A stretch of DNA of 64,000 nucleotides, from contig OX442314.1 in the NCBI GenBank assembly GCA_949358305.1, forward strand, positions 22,313,060 through 22,377,059, in the 5' to 3' direction. The notes beneath the pieces were generated by a model. The model made no database searches. It saw nothing but the letters and a program-made list of their open reading frames with translations, and had not been told where the DNA came from. The position numbers and the translations under genes were made by a program. Positions 11,921-40,094 of the stretch are shown in pieces (the first letter of the stretch is position 1; each line of letters opens with the position of its first letter). The DNA comes from Strigamia acuminata (taxonomy: Eukaryota > Arthropoda > Chilopoda > Geophilomorpha > Linotaeniidae).

Positions 11921-14716
11921 CTACATGGAGTCTGGAAAAAATTTTATATAAACTCCCCCAAACAGGTCGATGTGTTTCTGCAAAATGTGATGCAAATGGA
12001 CGTTGATCTTGCTCACTTCTTGACAAACGTCTTTGTTCTGTGACTGCACATACTCTCTCACGTAGTGCCATATATCCGACAAAATAACATACACTTCGTA
12101 GGGACTTAGATGAGGAAATAATTCGTTACATTGGCTAAACGTTCCGGGCAAAAGTCCACCCGCATTCATCAACTCCATTATATTGTTGATGAATTGCAAC
12201 TGGAACGGGCAGTTGGCCACCTTCGTTTCCTGACACGAAGCCCAGTGCGACATTGCAACCGACAAGAGCGATCTGACCAACGTGCTGCACACGCCTAACG
12301 ATGACTTCTGCTTGGTCGCCAACGTGAGAATCCTCCACAAAATAGGATGCTCGTCGAACGAACGTTTCACTTGCAGATCCCTCTCCACAGTTATTTTCGT
12401 AAACTCCTCTTCCGGCCACGCCATGTTGTTGAACATGACATCGGGTGACACGAGTTCACTTAAGACCGAAGGCAGCATGTCGACTCCGGTTTCGCCGCAC
12501 GCAACGTGCAACAAATCCAACAGGCATTGTGAATTTATTGCGATTATTTGCTCCGACAGCAAATTCGGCGCGAGTTTCATCGACCGTGTTCCGAGACTCA
12601 TGGCTTTAAAGATGGTTGAGTGGCCAATTTGAGTGACCGATTGCATCCTGTTTTGTTTACTCAAAAGCACCGTTTCGATGCGTTTCGGCGGCGGCGCCTT
12701 GAGCGCGAGCGAGCCGAACAGAGTACGATTTTCGTACCCCATGGCGCCTTCCACGAGCAAACGAAGTAAATAATTGGTCGTGGCGGGATGGAAACTCAAC
12801 GAAGCGACGATTTTCTTGCACGTTTTCGTTTGTCTGATCTTCGTTTCCATGTTGCACCGACGCAGGACGTTGAAGAAATATTTAATGACGCACCGGCAAA
12901 TCTGCGCGATGACCATAACCGACGCGTGCTTCGTCCCGGGCACGAGCATGGCGAGCACGTCGGCCGTTCCGTGCGCCGTGTCCAAGCGAGGAGACAAAAG
13001 GCGCCGAGCAAATATGTGGATATTGCTATGCGCGATGCCCTCCAAAGCAGAATAAACGTTGGTCACTTTATCGGAGCGCCATTGCATCAACGACAGCAGA
13101 TTTTTTAACATTCCGGCGTCTTGGTCGTCGCTGGAATTGAAGAGGTGGCCCACGGTGCGGTCCAGAAGCGTCGAAACGGAATGCGGTTGCGCGACTTCCA
13201 GCGTGGACAACAGGTCGGCAATCGCTTGCAGTCGGGTTCCGCCACGGGAATCGGTCAGGAGCAGTCTCAGTATGGCGCAAACGGCGCGTTCCCCACCGTA
13301 CAGTCCAATGTTAGCTAAAAGAGGGAGCAGCCACTGCGCCCACATGGCCGGTCCGTCGAATAGCACCGAGCAAAGTGTCGGCACTTCGCGCTGAAGACAA
13401 TGCAAAAACGGCACGTCGACAGCGCAGGACGTGTAGACGAGGCGTTGCAGCTCGAGGAGCAGGGTGTCTAAGATCAATGCACACGCGTTTTTCACTTGGG
13501 GTAAAAGGTCGGAGAAGTCCTCGGATTGTGTAGCTCTGAGTAGAAACTGAACGGCTTCCAAACCGCCGTCTTCACTCCGGAGTATCAAATCCACGACCAT
13601 GCTGGCCAATTCCCCAGTGTCCATTCTCGGTCGCCATAATGGGATCTGAAGGCTTAGTTGGTTCAAAACGGGTGGAGTGACTAAAGAAAATTAAATTATG
13701 ATTTTTAATTTTTTGCTATTATCATATCGAGCATTAATTCCTTACGTGTAGACAAAAAATCCACGGCGACAACACGTAAAAGAATGTGGGACGAAGCGAG
13801 TTGCAGAAGAAACGGAACCGTTGCAAGTTGCTGATCGGTTGCAGGGACCGAGAAACTTTCGTGGAAGAGTGACAACAACGCTTTTCGCACGTCGTCACTA
13901 TGCCGGGCAGCTAAATGACCCAGGATCCCCACCACAGACGCTAATTTTGGTACCTAAAAGGAAGAAAAATAAATAGAAATTGATACAAATTCAAATTTTT
14001 CTCATTTTTACTTTTTTGTCGGCAGCATAAGGTGAAGATGGGATGATATCATGAGATGAAAAGTCTTTTAATCCACATGCTAGAACTCTATTAATGATGG
14101 TGTTGGGGAAACACGACCCGATGTGGGCAACGACCCAGTCGAAATGCGGGGAGTGTTCCACCGACGTGTCCAACAAGGCGTCGATACACATATCGGGATT
14201 CGTGGAGATCAGAGTTGAAATGCATTGGGTAGTCAGGTCAATAAGGCTTCGGGAAGCTCGGCATGTCATCCACCACTGCAGCACTTCCGTCAAACTTGAA
14301 TTCACGTGAGGAACTCCCTGACGGCCGGCGTATTTACTGCTCAGACGACCCAATAAATCTAAACTCCAGGCGGAGATGATGGCGGACCAGGCTTCGGGTT
14401 CGGCGGTGACAAAATGCGACAAAACTGTGTAAACGTCTTGGATTAATGTTTCGTCAAAGGTCGATTGTTTGTCACTCGATTCGTTGACGTGCGTGGCTAT
14501 GGCTTCGTCGAAGACGTGACATAAATGCTCCAAAACTGCTTCTCTGGCGGATGGTAGTGTCTTGAGAAGAAGAATGCACGTTTTGGCCAAATCATGACTG
14601 TTGCAGTTTGAAGTGTAACTTGCGCCTCCGATGAATGTTAGAATCTCTTGCTTGAGTTCTTTGGCTGTTAGTTGTCTGTTTACATCCAGTCTTGATGCGA
14701 TTGTAACTGAATCCAT
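11921..14716 (-). CDS. INTS5: Integrator complex subunit 5
   Basis: INTS5 is a helical-repeat scaffold subunit of the Integrator complex. Integrator cleaves snRNA 3' ends and attenuates promoter-proximal transcription in the nucleus. Three exons: 14716-14012, 13953-13746 and 13680-11921, stop TAG at 11923-11921, giving about 890 residues (human about 1020). The start ATG 14716 ([11 protein letters not shown]) was chosen because upstream sequence in frame offers only TTG. Diagnostic blocks are [69 protein letters not shown] and AWPEEE, all close to human INTS5. The large last exon is GC-richer than its surroundings, which creates many spurious antisense frames. Its 5' end faces TAX1BP3. Confidence 0.96.
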
Positions 14717-14972
14717 TTTTACCGGCAAAATCCAATGCTCAAACTAACAGGAAGCCATTTTAAGATACATAAACATAGTGCGGCGCTTCTAATTATAAAT
14801 TATTTTTTAAACAAATAATAATATTACAAAATTAGTCTTAGAAGGTGTTAAAATAATTGAAAAATATTTATTATATTTTGATGTTGGAAAATCTATTAAT
14901 GTAATAAATTGAATTTACGAATTTTCTGCGCTTCTACTTTTTTCTTTCATTTTTAATTTTTTCTTTTACAAG
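14717..14972. promoter_or_regulatory. Bidirectional promoter of INTS5 and TAX1BP3
   Basis: Only 256 bp separate the start codons of two divergent genes. The space is AT-rich and has no open frame. A shared promoter is the simplest reading; no clear core element is visible. Confidence 0.55.
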
Positions 14973-15663
14973 ATGGCGTTCCAGCATCAAGCTGGCACTG
15001 CGATGGAATGTTTAAGCGTAAGTGAACTCGCATAACTTAAAATGACGAAAAAATTTTTTAAAACTGAACAATCGGTTAAATTTAAAACTCCTAATAATTA
15101 ACAAGGTCTAGAATTAACTATCACGTAGGAAAATATTACCGTTAAACAGTTTTAAGGCGATAAAATGAAACAAATTGTTTATTTATTTATCAATTTTTTC
15201 TACATAGATCCCAATAAAACTTTCCAAAGAACTAGGCATTGATTCGGAAGGACGAGAAGTTCTCAAATGTGGTTTTAAAATTGGGGGTGGAATTGACCAA
15301 GACTTTAAAAAATCACCACAAGGATACACCGATAACGTAAGAGATAAAATTAACTGGAATTTTTTAATTTTTAAATTATTTTCCTTATTTTTCAGGGTGT
15401 TTACGTTACTGAAGTTCATGAAGGAAGTCCAGCGGCCAAATCTGGTCTTCGGATTCACGATAAAATTCTTCAGGTATCTGATATTAATTATCATACTTGA
15501 CCGGTTTTTGAGTTAACATATTCCAATTTTTTTTTCCTTCGTTTTGTCACAGGTGAATGGCTACGATTTCACCATGGTAACGCACAAAAAAGCTGTAGAT
15601 TACATTAAAAAACACCCCGTGCTCAATATGTTGGTTGCTCGAAAAGGGGTTACACACACGTGA
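14973..15663 (+). CDS. TAX1BP3: TAX1BP3 (TIP-1) single-PDZ protein
   Basis: TAX1BP3 is a small cytosolic protein that is almost entirely one PDZ domain and usually acts as an antagonist of PDZ scaffolds by capping partner C-termini. Four in-frame exons: 14973-15017, 15208-15336, 15396-15473 and 15553-15663 give 120 residues (human 124). The sequence FKIGGGIDQD matches the family's FSIGGGIDQD. GVYVTEVHEGSPAAKSGL followed by DKILQVNGYDFTMVTHKKA is the diagnostic C-terminal PDZ block. Start ATG 14973 lies in a good context (AAGATGGCG). TGA is at 15661-15663 and AATAAA follows near 15920. Confidence 0.95.
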
Positions 15664-16507
15664 CATCGCAAATTGAGAAAAATAATTCCAGTTTTTTTTA
15701 TTTTTCTTATGTACTTACTGTAAATGGGAATTTTATTTAAATTTATTTTTTCACATATTTTTTTTTTGTCTTTTCGATTAATTTTTCCTTTTTTTTTTCC
15801 TTTTTTTTTCCTTTTTTTTTTTTTTAGTTTCTTTGTAAGTGCAAATGTGGGTTTTGATTATTGTACATATGAATTGAGATTTATTAATTTACAAAGTGTA
15901 TATATAATTATCATCACTGAATAAATTTTTATTCCATTTTATTTCTTTTTTCAATGTTGGCTTGCAATATTCTTCTCTTTCGAAACCAAGTGATGCATTT
16001 TCGCTGAGTTTTTGTAATAAATTTGAATCGTCCAGACAAAACTAATTGATTATTTTATTTCCCGTTTATGACTTTAATCTCGAACTTAAACTTTGGAGTT
16101 TACTTTTTAAAAAAATGCAGATTAATATCTTATCACGGATTTATTTGGTTTTATAAATTCATAGCCCCTTTTTATAATGAATAATTATAAATGTTTTTTT
16201 GCAAAAATAAAAAATGGGATTTCAAATTCTAAATAAAATTTTAATTTGTTGTTTTATTTAATTACTAGATGTCGCATCCACAATCTCAGTTTTGAAAATA
16301 CAAATAATTTAATTTGTAAAACTAAAATAATTATATAAAGTCTTTCTACAAATACAAAGGAACAAAAAATGAAATTACCGGTATTGTAGTTTTCAACTTT
16401 TCATTGCGCGCCACATTACTGGTAGATGTCGCTGCCCGGAATATAGAGGTCGCTGCCTTCCAATTTTCCACCTGTCTGAAAGATTCACAAATTTTGTATT
16501 TCTTTGT
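15664..16507. other. TAX1BP3 3' UTR and MYG1 upstream region
   Basis: About 840 bp, AT-rich, with T-runs at 15790-15825. The open frame at 15724-15924 is only a T-rich translation (poly-Phe) and not a gene. The GC-richer piece at 16400-16470 probably contains the MYG1 promoter. Confidence 0.5.
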
Positions 16508-18034
16508 ATGTTCTTACGTCGATTTGGTAAATATTCTACACTATGAATTGAAATTATAAACTTAAAGTTTGCTTTTTAGTTTCCAGCCCGTTCTATCTAA
16601 AGTTGTACCGGACTATGAGTGGCGAACCTGCAGCAAAGAAACGAACCATGAATTCAAACATTAAGAAGATAGGCACGCACAACGGAACCTTTCATTGCGA
16701 CGAAGTTTTGGCATGTTTCATGATAAAACAGCTTCCAGAATACAAAGATGCTGTTGTCGTACGGTAGTTTATCATTGAAAATTCACGCAAGATCATAATT
16801 GTAAAAATAAAACTTAAAATAAACTCCATTTAGATCACGTGATCCGGCTATTTTGAACACCTGCGATATTGTTGTTGACGTCGGTGGTGTCTTCGATCCA
16901 GAAACTCACCGCTACGATCATCACCAACGGTATATTATATTAAATACCGCAATTAGTTTTGGGTAAAATTAACTTTTATTTATTTATTTGCAGCGGATTT
17001 AAAGAGACGATGAATTCTTTAAACTCTACTTATCCTTGGGTTACGAAATTAAGCAGTGCCGGCTTAATTTATTTTCATTTCGGGCAGAATATTATCGCAA
17101 AACTTTTGAATTTGTCCAAAGACAGCAAAGAGACTAAAATTATATTTGAAAAAGTATATGGGAATTTTATGGAAGAGATTGATGCAATTGACAACGGGAT
17201 ATCACAGACTGACAACGAGCCCAGGTGAGATTTATTTAAAAATATTTAATTAATTTATTAATTTTTTTTTTCGGCAGATATTTAATTACAACAAATTTAA
17301 GTTCGAGGGTGGGGAATTTAAACCCAAAGTGGAATGATCTCATTCAAGACGAACAGGTGCTTTAGTTTAGTCTATCTAATCTGGTTTATCTAATTTTTTG
17401 TTGTGTATTTTGCATTCCAGGGCGCGTTTGACAAAGCCACACAATTAGTCGGTGAAGAATTTTTAGATAAAGTTTCTTATTACGGCAAAACGTGGTTGCT
17501 GGCTCGGCAGGTCGTGTCCGACGCGCTCGCATCGAGAAATGAGGTTTGTTTTGCAAATTGTTTATCGCAAAGAAAACATCCTTTTTAAAAAAATATGTTT
17601 AGGTTGATGAAAGCGGCGAAATAATTGAATTGAAAAATGGAGGTTGCCCGTGGAAAGATCATTTATTTGCTCTAGAAACTGAATTGAAAATTGAATCTCC
17701 TGTCAAATTCGTTTTGTACTCGGATCAAAATGGAAATTGGCGAGTCCAGACTGTTCCGGTTAGGCTGGGGTCGTTCGAATCGAGGTTTGACACACAGTCA
17801 CTCATATTTTGCAACAAAAAATTTTTTTAAAAATTAAAAAAAAAATGTTATTTTTTAATTTCTAGATTACCTTTGTTGAAGGAATGGTGCGGTCTTCGAG
17901 ACGAGAAATTATCAGAAGCTAGTGGCATTCCAAATTGTATATTCGTTCACATGAATGGATTTATTGGTGGAAATCTTAGCCGCGAAGGTTCTTTGGAAAT
18001 GGCACGTAAAACGTTAAAGAAATGTATTTCATAA
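16508..18034 (+). CDS. MYG1: MYG1 exonuclease with predicted mitochondrial presequence
   Basis: MYG1 is a conserved 3'-5' RNA exonuclease (DHH-like UPF0160 family) found in nucleus and mitochondria, where it processes RNA for both translation systems. Exons: 16508-16526, 16580-16763, 16834-16929, 16994-17224, 17278-17356, 17421-17543, 17603-17784 and 17866-18034. Metal and catalytic motifs are present: [12 protein letters not shown] near the N-terminus, then DVGG and RYDHHQR. AVDNGIS-like [28 protein letters not shown] and [17 protein letters not shown] complete the family pattern. I place the start at ATG 16508: this 19 nt exon splices in frame and gives [20 protein letters not shown], basic and hydroxyl-rich like a mitochondrial presequence. 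ATG 16615 remains a possible internal start for a nuclear form. Confidence 0.95.
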
Positions 18035-18691
18035 AAATTCAATCGTTTTATTAAAGTTTTCAATTGATAATTTGATTTTGATCATCGAAGAACATTTGTT
18101 TTTCCGGAGTGGTTAAACCAAGAGAATTTCTCTGGGAATAAAATAACATGTGGATATTTCTCTGGAATTAGCGCTTGCCTTGTTTTTATTTGTGGTTTGA
18201 GTATTTTACGATAGATGGCGTTATGTTGCAATTACCCACAATTCCTTTGTTATTAATCACAATCAAGGCTACTTGCGAGTGCAATTCAATATAAGCTGTG
18301 TAATGGAAAGAAGCGTGTGTTTTGAAGTTTATTTTTGAGTTCATTCACTTGCATACTTGTTTTTTTCGATTTATTTTCAAAATAGCCAAGTTCTGTACCC
18401 ATTAATTGACGTTGAGGAATCATTCCAAACAAAAAAGAATGATCAATAAGAATAAGAATAAGAATTAAAACCTTTTTGCAAAATTCTATTATTGTGCGAT
18501 TGGCGATTTTTTTTTTTAAATCGAGTGTATAGATATATAATAAATTTAAGATAATTGATTGATTTAATATATTCAAATTAATGCAAACATTTTATGCAAA
18601 TCTTCCTTTAAGAATTTTCTTCATTCAGGTTTGTCGGACGGCAAGTTAGTTAGAAAAGTGATTTCTCGCCAAGCAGATCACAATTCACAAG
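18035..18691. other. MYG1 3' UTR and repeat-bearing spacer
   Basis: Contains the MYG1 polyadenylation region (ATTAAA near 18050) and copy A of the direct repeat (18101-18263). The remainder is AT-rich with no supported frame. Confidence 0.5.
18101..18263 (+). repeat. Direct repeat copy A (palindrome-bearing, about 165 bp)
   Basis: Shares long identical stretches with 20893-21071 in the same orientation. They include GGAGTGGTTAAACCAA, then TGCCTTGTTTTTATTTGTGG, and a 3' block from GATAGATGGCG through TTGTTATTAATC. The central palindrome seen in copy B is degenerate here. It could be a mobile element, or a duplicated promoter segment. Confidence 0.7.
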
Positions 18692-19197
18692 ATGAACAAT
18701 CTGTTTGAAGTCGTCGCCTCAGCATTTGCGTCTGCCGCTACACACTCTGCTGCCTCTGAGGCTTTTATAAACAACCCAGCGGGCGTTGCAGTTCATAAGG
18801 CCGTTGGTTTTGCGAATTTCGAATTTGAAGAAGTAAACGAAGTTCCTTATGCGGTTAACATTGGAACCGAAGTCGTGTGTACGCGTTGTTCGAGAGTTTT
18901 TCAGGTGAGACATGACTTCAAAGAATATGAAAAAATTTCAAAATCCCCAGGACTATTTGTAGTCCTATGTCCTCAGTCACAGTGCAACCGAATCATCTAA
19001 TTCACAGTAAGAACAAGAAAAGTAATTAAAAAACAATTTATAACTGTACATATTTCTTCTAATTTTTATAGAAGGTAAATGAAACTGCGATTGAGCTAAA
19101 GAGAGTTGAAAAAGTTCCGGTAACCTTGAAAGTCCAATCGAATACTGAGATGGATATAGATTCTGCCCATAGTGATTCCCACAGTGATTCCGCCTAG
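18692..19197 (+). CDS. Orphan CxxC protein, copy 1 of a tandem pair
   Basis: I do not recognise this gene. ATG 18692 opens MNNLFEVVASAFASAATHSA, an Ala/Ser-rich N-terminus, then a GFANFEFEEVNEVPYAVN segment and IGTEVVCTRCSRVFQ with a CxxC zinc-knuckle-like pair. Two models fit. In the first, a GT donor at 18905 joins exon 19072-19197 in frame, giving about 112 residues with an acidic, His/Ser-rich tail (DIDSAHSDSHSDSA). In the second, the frame runs unspliced to 19000 and adds FVVLCPQSQCNRII, which would supply a second cysteine pair and a possible four-Cys zinc ribbon. A diverged copy follows at 19309. No signal peptide or membrane span is seen. Confidence 0.5.
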
Positions 19198-19308
19198 ACC
19201 AAGTCAAATGCACCTAAAATAATTCTTTGTTAAAGTCAATTTTGTATGTAATGCTTCTTTATGGAGAACTAACTCTATTTTAATTCTGTCCACAACTCGA
19301 TTAAAAAT

Positions 19309-19931
19309 ATGAATACGGATAATTTATTCGAAGCCGCCATCGCGGCTGCCTCCACCGCCTCTAACACCGCCAGCGCCGCCGCAGCCAGCACCGCCAACGC
19401 TTCCAACGCCGCAGCCTTCGCTCTCGTTAAATTTTTAAAGTATTTGAACGACCCAGAATTCGAAACGTGAACCTTGTTGTTGGTGAAAATGTCGAAATTA
19501 GTAACTTAAATCTTCCGTTTTTTCTTACTCAATCGGATGGGGCTGGTATCGACGGTGGTTTGACTAATTTTGTTGATAATGTCATTGAAAAAGAGAGCAA
19601 TAACGGATTTATGGATCCTGTTAAAATCGGAAAAGATGTTTATTGTAATCATTGCCACAGTCTTATGGCCGGCACTCATATTTTTTCCGATTCTGTGCGA
19701 ATATCTAATGCATACATTCTCTCATCGATCCCACTATCTAAAAAAATAAACAAAACCCAAGATTACAAAATTTCACACAAATTAAATAAATTTATGAGAA
19801 ATTTAGATATTTTTTAAATTAAAAACTCAACAGGTGCCATAATGTGCTAACCCAAAAAATAGGTTTAAGTTATTCACCTGCTGCAGTTCCTAAAGGTATT
19901 AAAAAAGAATGCAACCGTTTTCTAAAACAAT
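19309..19931 (+). pseudogene. Diverged or broken tandem copy of the orphan CxxC gene
   Basis: ATG 19309 gives MNTDNLFEAAIAAASTASNT, which parallels the N-terminus of the upstream copy, but this frame stops at 19468-19470. The downstream part (frame from 19467) carries VKIGKDVYCNHCHSLMAG, parallel to NIGTEVVCTRCSRVFQ of copy 1. The two halves are in different frames with no convincing intron between them, so a frameshift or an unseen splice is needed. A further plus-strand piece (about 19834-19931) would read CHNVLTQKIGLSY and KKECNRF, but it overlaps the antisense MDM-like exon and may be chance. I call it a probable pseudogene. Confidence 0.4.
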
Positions 19932-20381
19932 GAAAGAATTGATGAAATTAGAAAAAAGAAAAAAAATACAAATAAATAATAATACTCACAGCGCCCACAA
20001 AGCATGGAATTTATCTTGTCCAAATACCTGCCCCAACGGGTCGTTTGAGGCATTGATACTAAGGCAGTTTGATGGATCAAGTAACTGCTTCCTTTTAATA
20101 TACTCACCAAGGAAAAATTTCAACTAAAAAACAAAAAATTTAATAATTTTTTAAAAATTTTTTCACAAATGGCCGATAGATAAATTAATATTTACTTCAG
20201 AAAAGGAGAAATACATTTTTCCTTGCGCACCGACTGTTTCGAAAAGTTTAAGTAGTTCTTGTTTAACGGTGTACTAAAAATTCAAATAAATGTGTTATTG
20301 AATATAGAATATACGCCATATTTATTTTCGTACCTGTTGTACTGGTGTCCCTTCCGTGCTGCGATTTACAATCAAAATCAT
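19870..20381 (-). CDS. MDM2/MDM4-like p53-binding (SWIB) domain, stand-alone
   Basis: Four exons read on the minus strand: 20381-20334, 20273-20196, 20123-19990 and 19921-19870. The product is about 104 residues. The core reads LLKLFETVGAQGKMYFSFSE then LKFFLGEYIKRKQLLD and NDPLGQVFGQDKFHALW. It aligns with the N-terminal SWIB/p53-binding domain of MDM2 and MDM4 (MDM4: ILHAAGAQGEMFTVKEV then YLGQYIMVKQLYD, DLLGELLG). The exon 4 tail LLKRLHSFLIPLGTAA fits the last helix. No acidic region, RanBP2 zinc finger or RING was found downstream on this strand, so the usual E3 ligase half is absent. If the last intron is not removed, translation stops at 19986 right after the core. Introns are clean, so this looks like an expressed gene and not a processed pseudogene. 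It could bind p53-family transactivation domains; this is inference. Confidence 0.75.
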
Positions 20382-22002
20382 TTTAGTTGTTTGTTGTTGC
20401 TCGATGTGTAATTATAGTCTTGAGTATAGTTGTGGAACAGAACAAAACACGGTCTTGGTTATCTTTTAGACACGTGTGGGCACGTTGGTTACTACCACGT
20501 GATGAATTTGAGCCAATCGCGAGGACGAATTCATCACAGATTAATGTGTTTTTAATTAAACAACGTGGTAGAGCTAAAAGAACCGTTTAATGTCGGGGAG
20601 TGGCGTATGAGGGACCAAACAAAAGTTTTTTTGGTCTTGCTAATTATTATTTGAATTAGTAATATAACAAGTAAAACAAAAAAACTACGTTTTTGGAAAA
20701 AGGCTTTTATGCTGTATCCCTGTGAAATTTGAATCCAGACTAAAAATTTGGCAATTGACAAATCGATCTCTCGATGGCATTGTCATTACGGTGGCGACTC
20801 TGGACGATGGGAATAACGCGAGGAATAACGAGGATAATCCAAACAGTTATAGACTTGAATAATTGATGAAATAAATGTTTTTATGTATATATTTTTTCGG
20901 AGTGGTTAAACCAAGGAGGTGTTAAACCCAGAGAAATTCTCTGGAAATAACACACAGATATTTCCAGAGAATTTCTCTGGCGCTTGCCTTGTTTTTATTT
21001 GTGGTTTGAGTATTTGACGATAGATGGCGTTATGTTGCAATTACCCACAATTCCTTTGTTATTAATCGCAATGGCAATGGCGTTACGTTGTAGCTGTTGT
21101 CGGGTTTGTTTGTGTCCAGTTTGATTTAGTTCCTGGAGAGCAGGAAACATTAGGGGATGAACGAGTTGCGAAATATGTTTTGATTATGTGAGTAACGTGT
21201 GAATGGTGTGTATAATTGACGGTTGGGAGTAAAGCAATTAGAAAAAAATTATATTATTCAACTTCAACCTGTGGATTTGGGCCATGGACAAGAAAAAAAC
21301 ATTTCGGTAAGTTGGGATATTCAATGCCAAATGCTTATCACTAATTTTTCAACCAACGATCAAATATTAAATTATAAACTTTGGCATTTTTCTCAAATTT
21401 TCTAAACACATTAACCTTTATTTTTTATTTTATTTTTTAGTCTTCGGGCTGTGTTTTTCTATGAATCATGTGCTGTGCCTTTTTATTAGGTCAGACTTAA
21501 TTACAGCAAAAATTTTTTTCTCCAAAAAAACAAAAACAAAAAAATAAAAATCAAGTTAAAGAGACCAAGGTTAAGTATTTTTCAAGTATTTCAGCAGTTG
21601 TTGTGACTATAATATTTCCTATTTCATGTACTGAATAAGAAGAGGAGCTATAATGACTTTAAAAACAATTGATTTATGTGTGACTGTGCTGCATACACAA
21701 GTTGTATTCTTCTCAGACATATTTTCCTTGGGACAATAGACTGACCAAGAATCAAATGGGAAGTTAGTAAGTTAGATGAACCGGAAATATTGGCGGATGT
21801 GTGGCTAACGGCACCTTTTTAGTCACTACATCTGCGGGACAGATGCATGAAATACTTGAACAAATACACAACCAAGTGCTAAACAAAAATTTTTTAAAAA
21901 TTTTTAAATATTTTTTTTAATAATAATATTTGTTTAACAATTTATCTCTATGGTATGTTTTAATTGTTCAACAGGTGACACAAATAGGTTAAGACTTGCA
22001 GG
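20382..22002. other. Spacer with direct repeat copy B and MAST 5' UTR exon region
   Basis: No supported coding exon. Copy B of the direct repeat lies at 20893-21071. A likely non-coding MAST exon ends at a strong donor (after 21306, GTAAGT). An acceptor just before the first coding exon (CAACAG near 21975, or TTGCAG near 22001) completes a 5' UTR intron. The frame at 21223-21405 has no convincing coding signal. Confidence 0.45.
20893..21071 (+). repeat. Direct repeat copy B with nested palindrome
   Basis: Second copy of the 18101-18263 repeat, same orientation. Its centre is a large hairpin. The two arms are about 22 bp, each built on CCAGAGAAATTCTCTGG (itself palindromic), around a loop of about 9 bases. 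The copy ends about 930 bp before the MAST first coding exon; copy A ends about 430 bp before the orphan CxxC gene. Confidence 0.75.

Positions 22003-40094
<18,092 letters not shown>

Noticed and set aside
12282-13394. Plus-strand open frames opposite INTS5
   Set aside because: They are antisense shadows of the GC-richer INTS5 exon, with no splice logic or family match.
19834-19931. Plus-strand exon CHNVLTQKIGLSY...ECNRF
   Set aside because: Directly antisense to the better supported fourth MDM-like exon, so kept only as a weak possibility inside the pseudogene entry.
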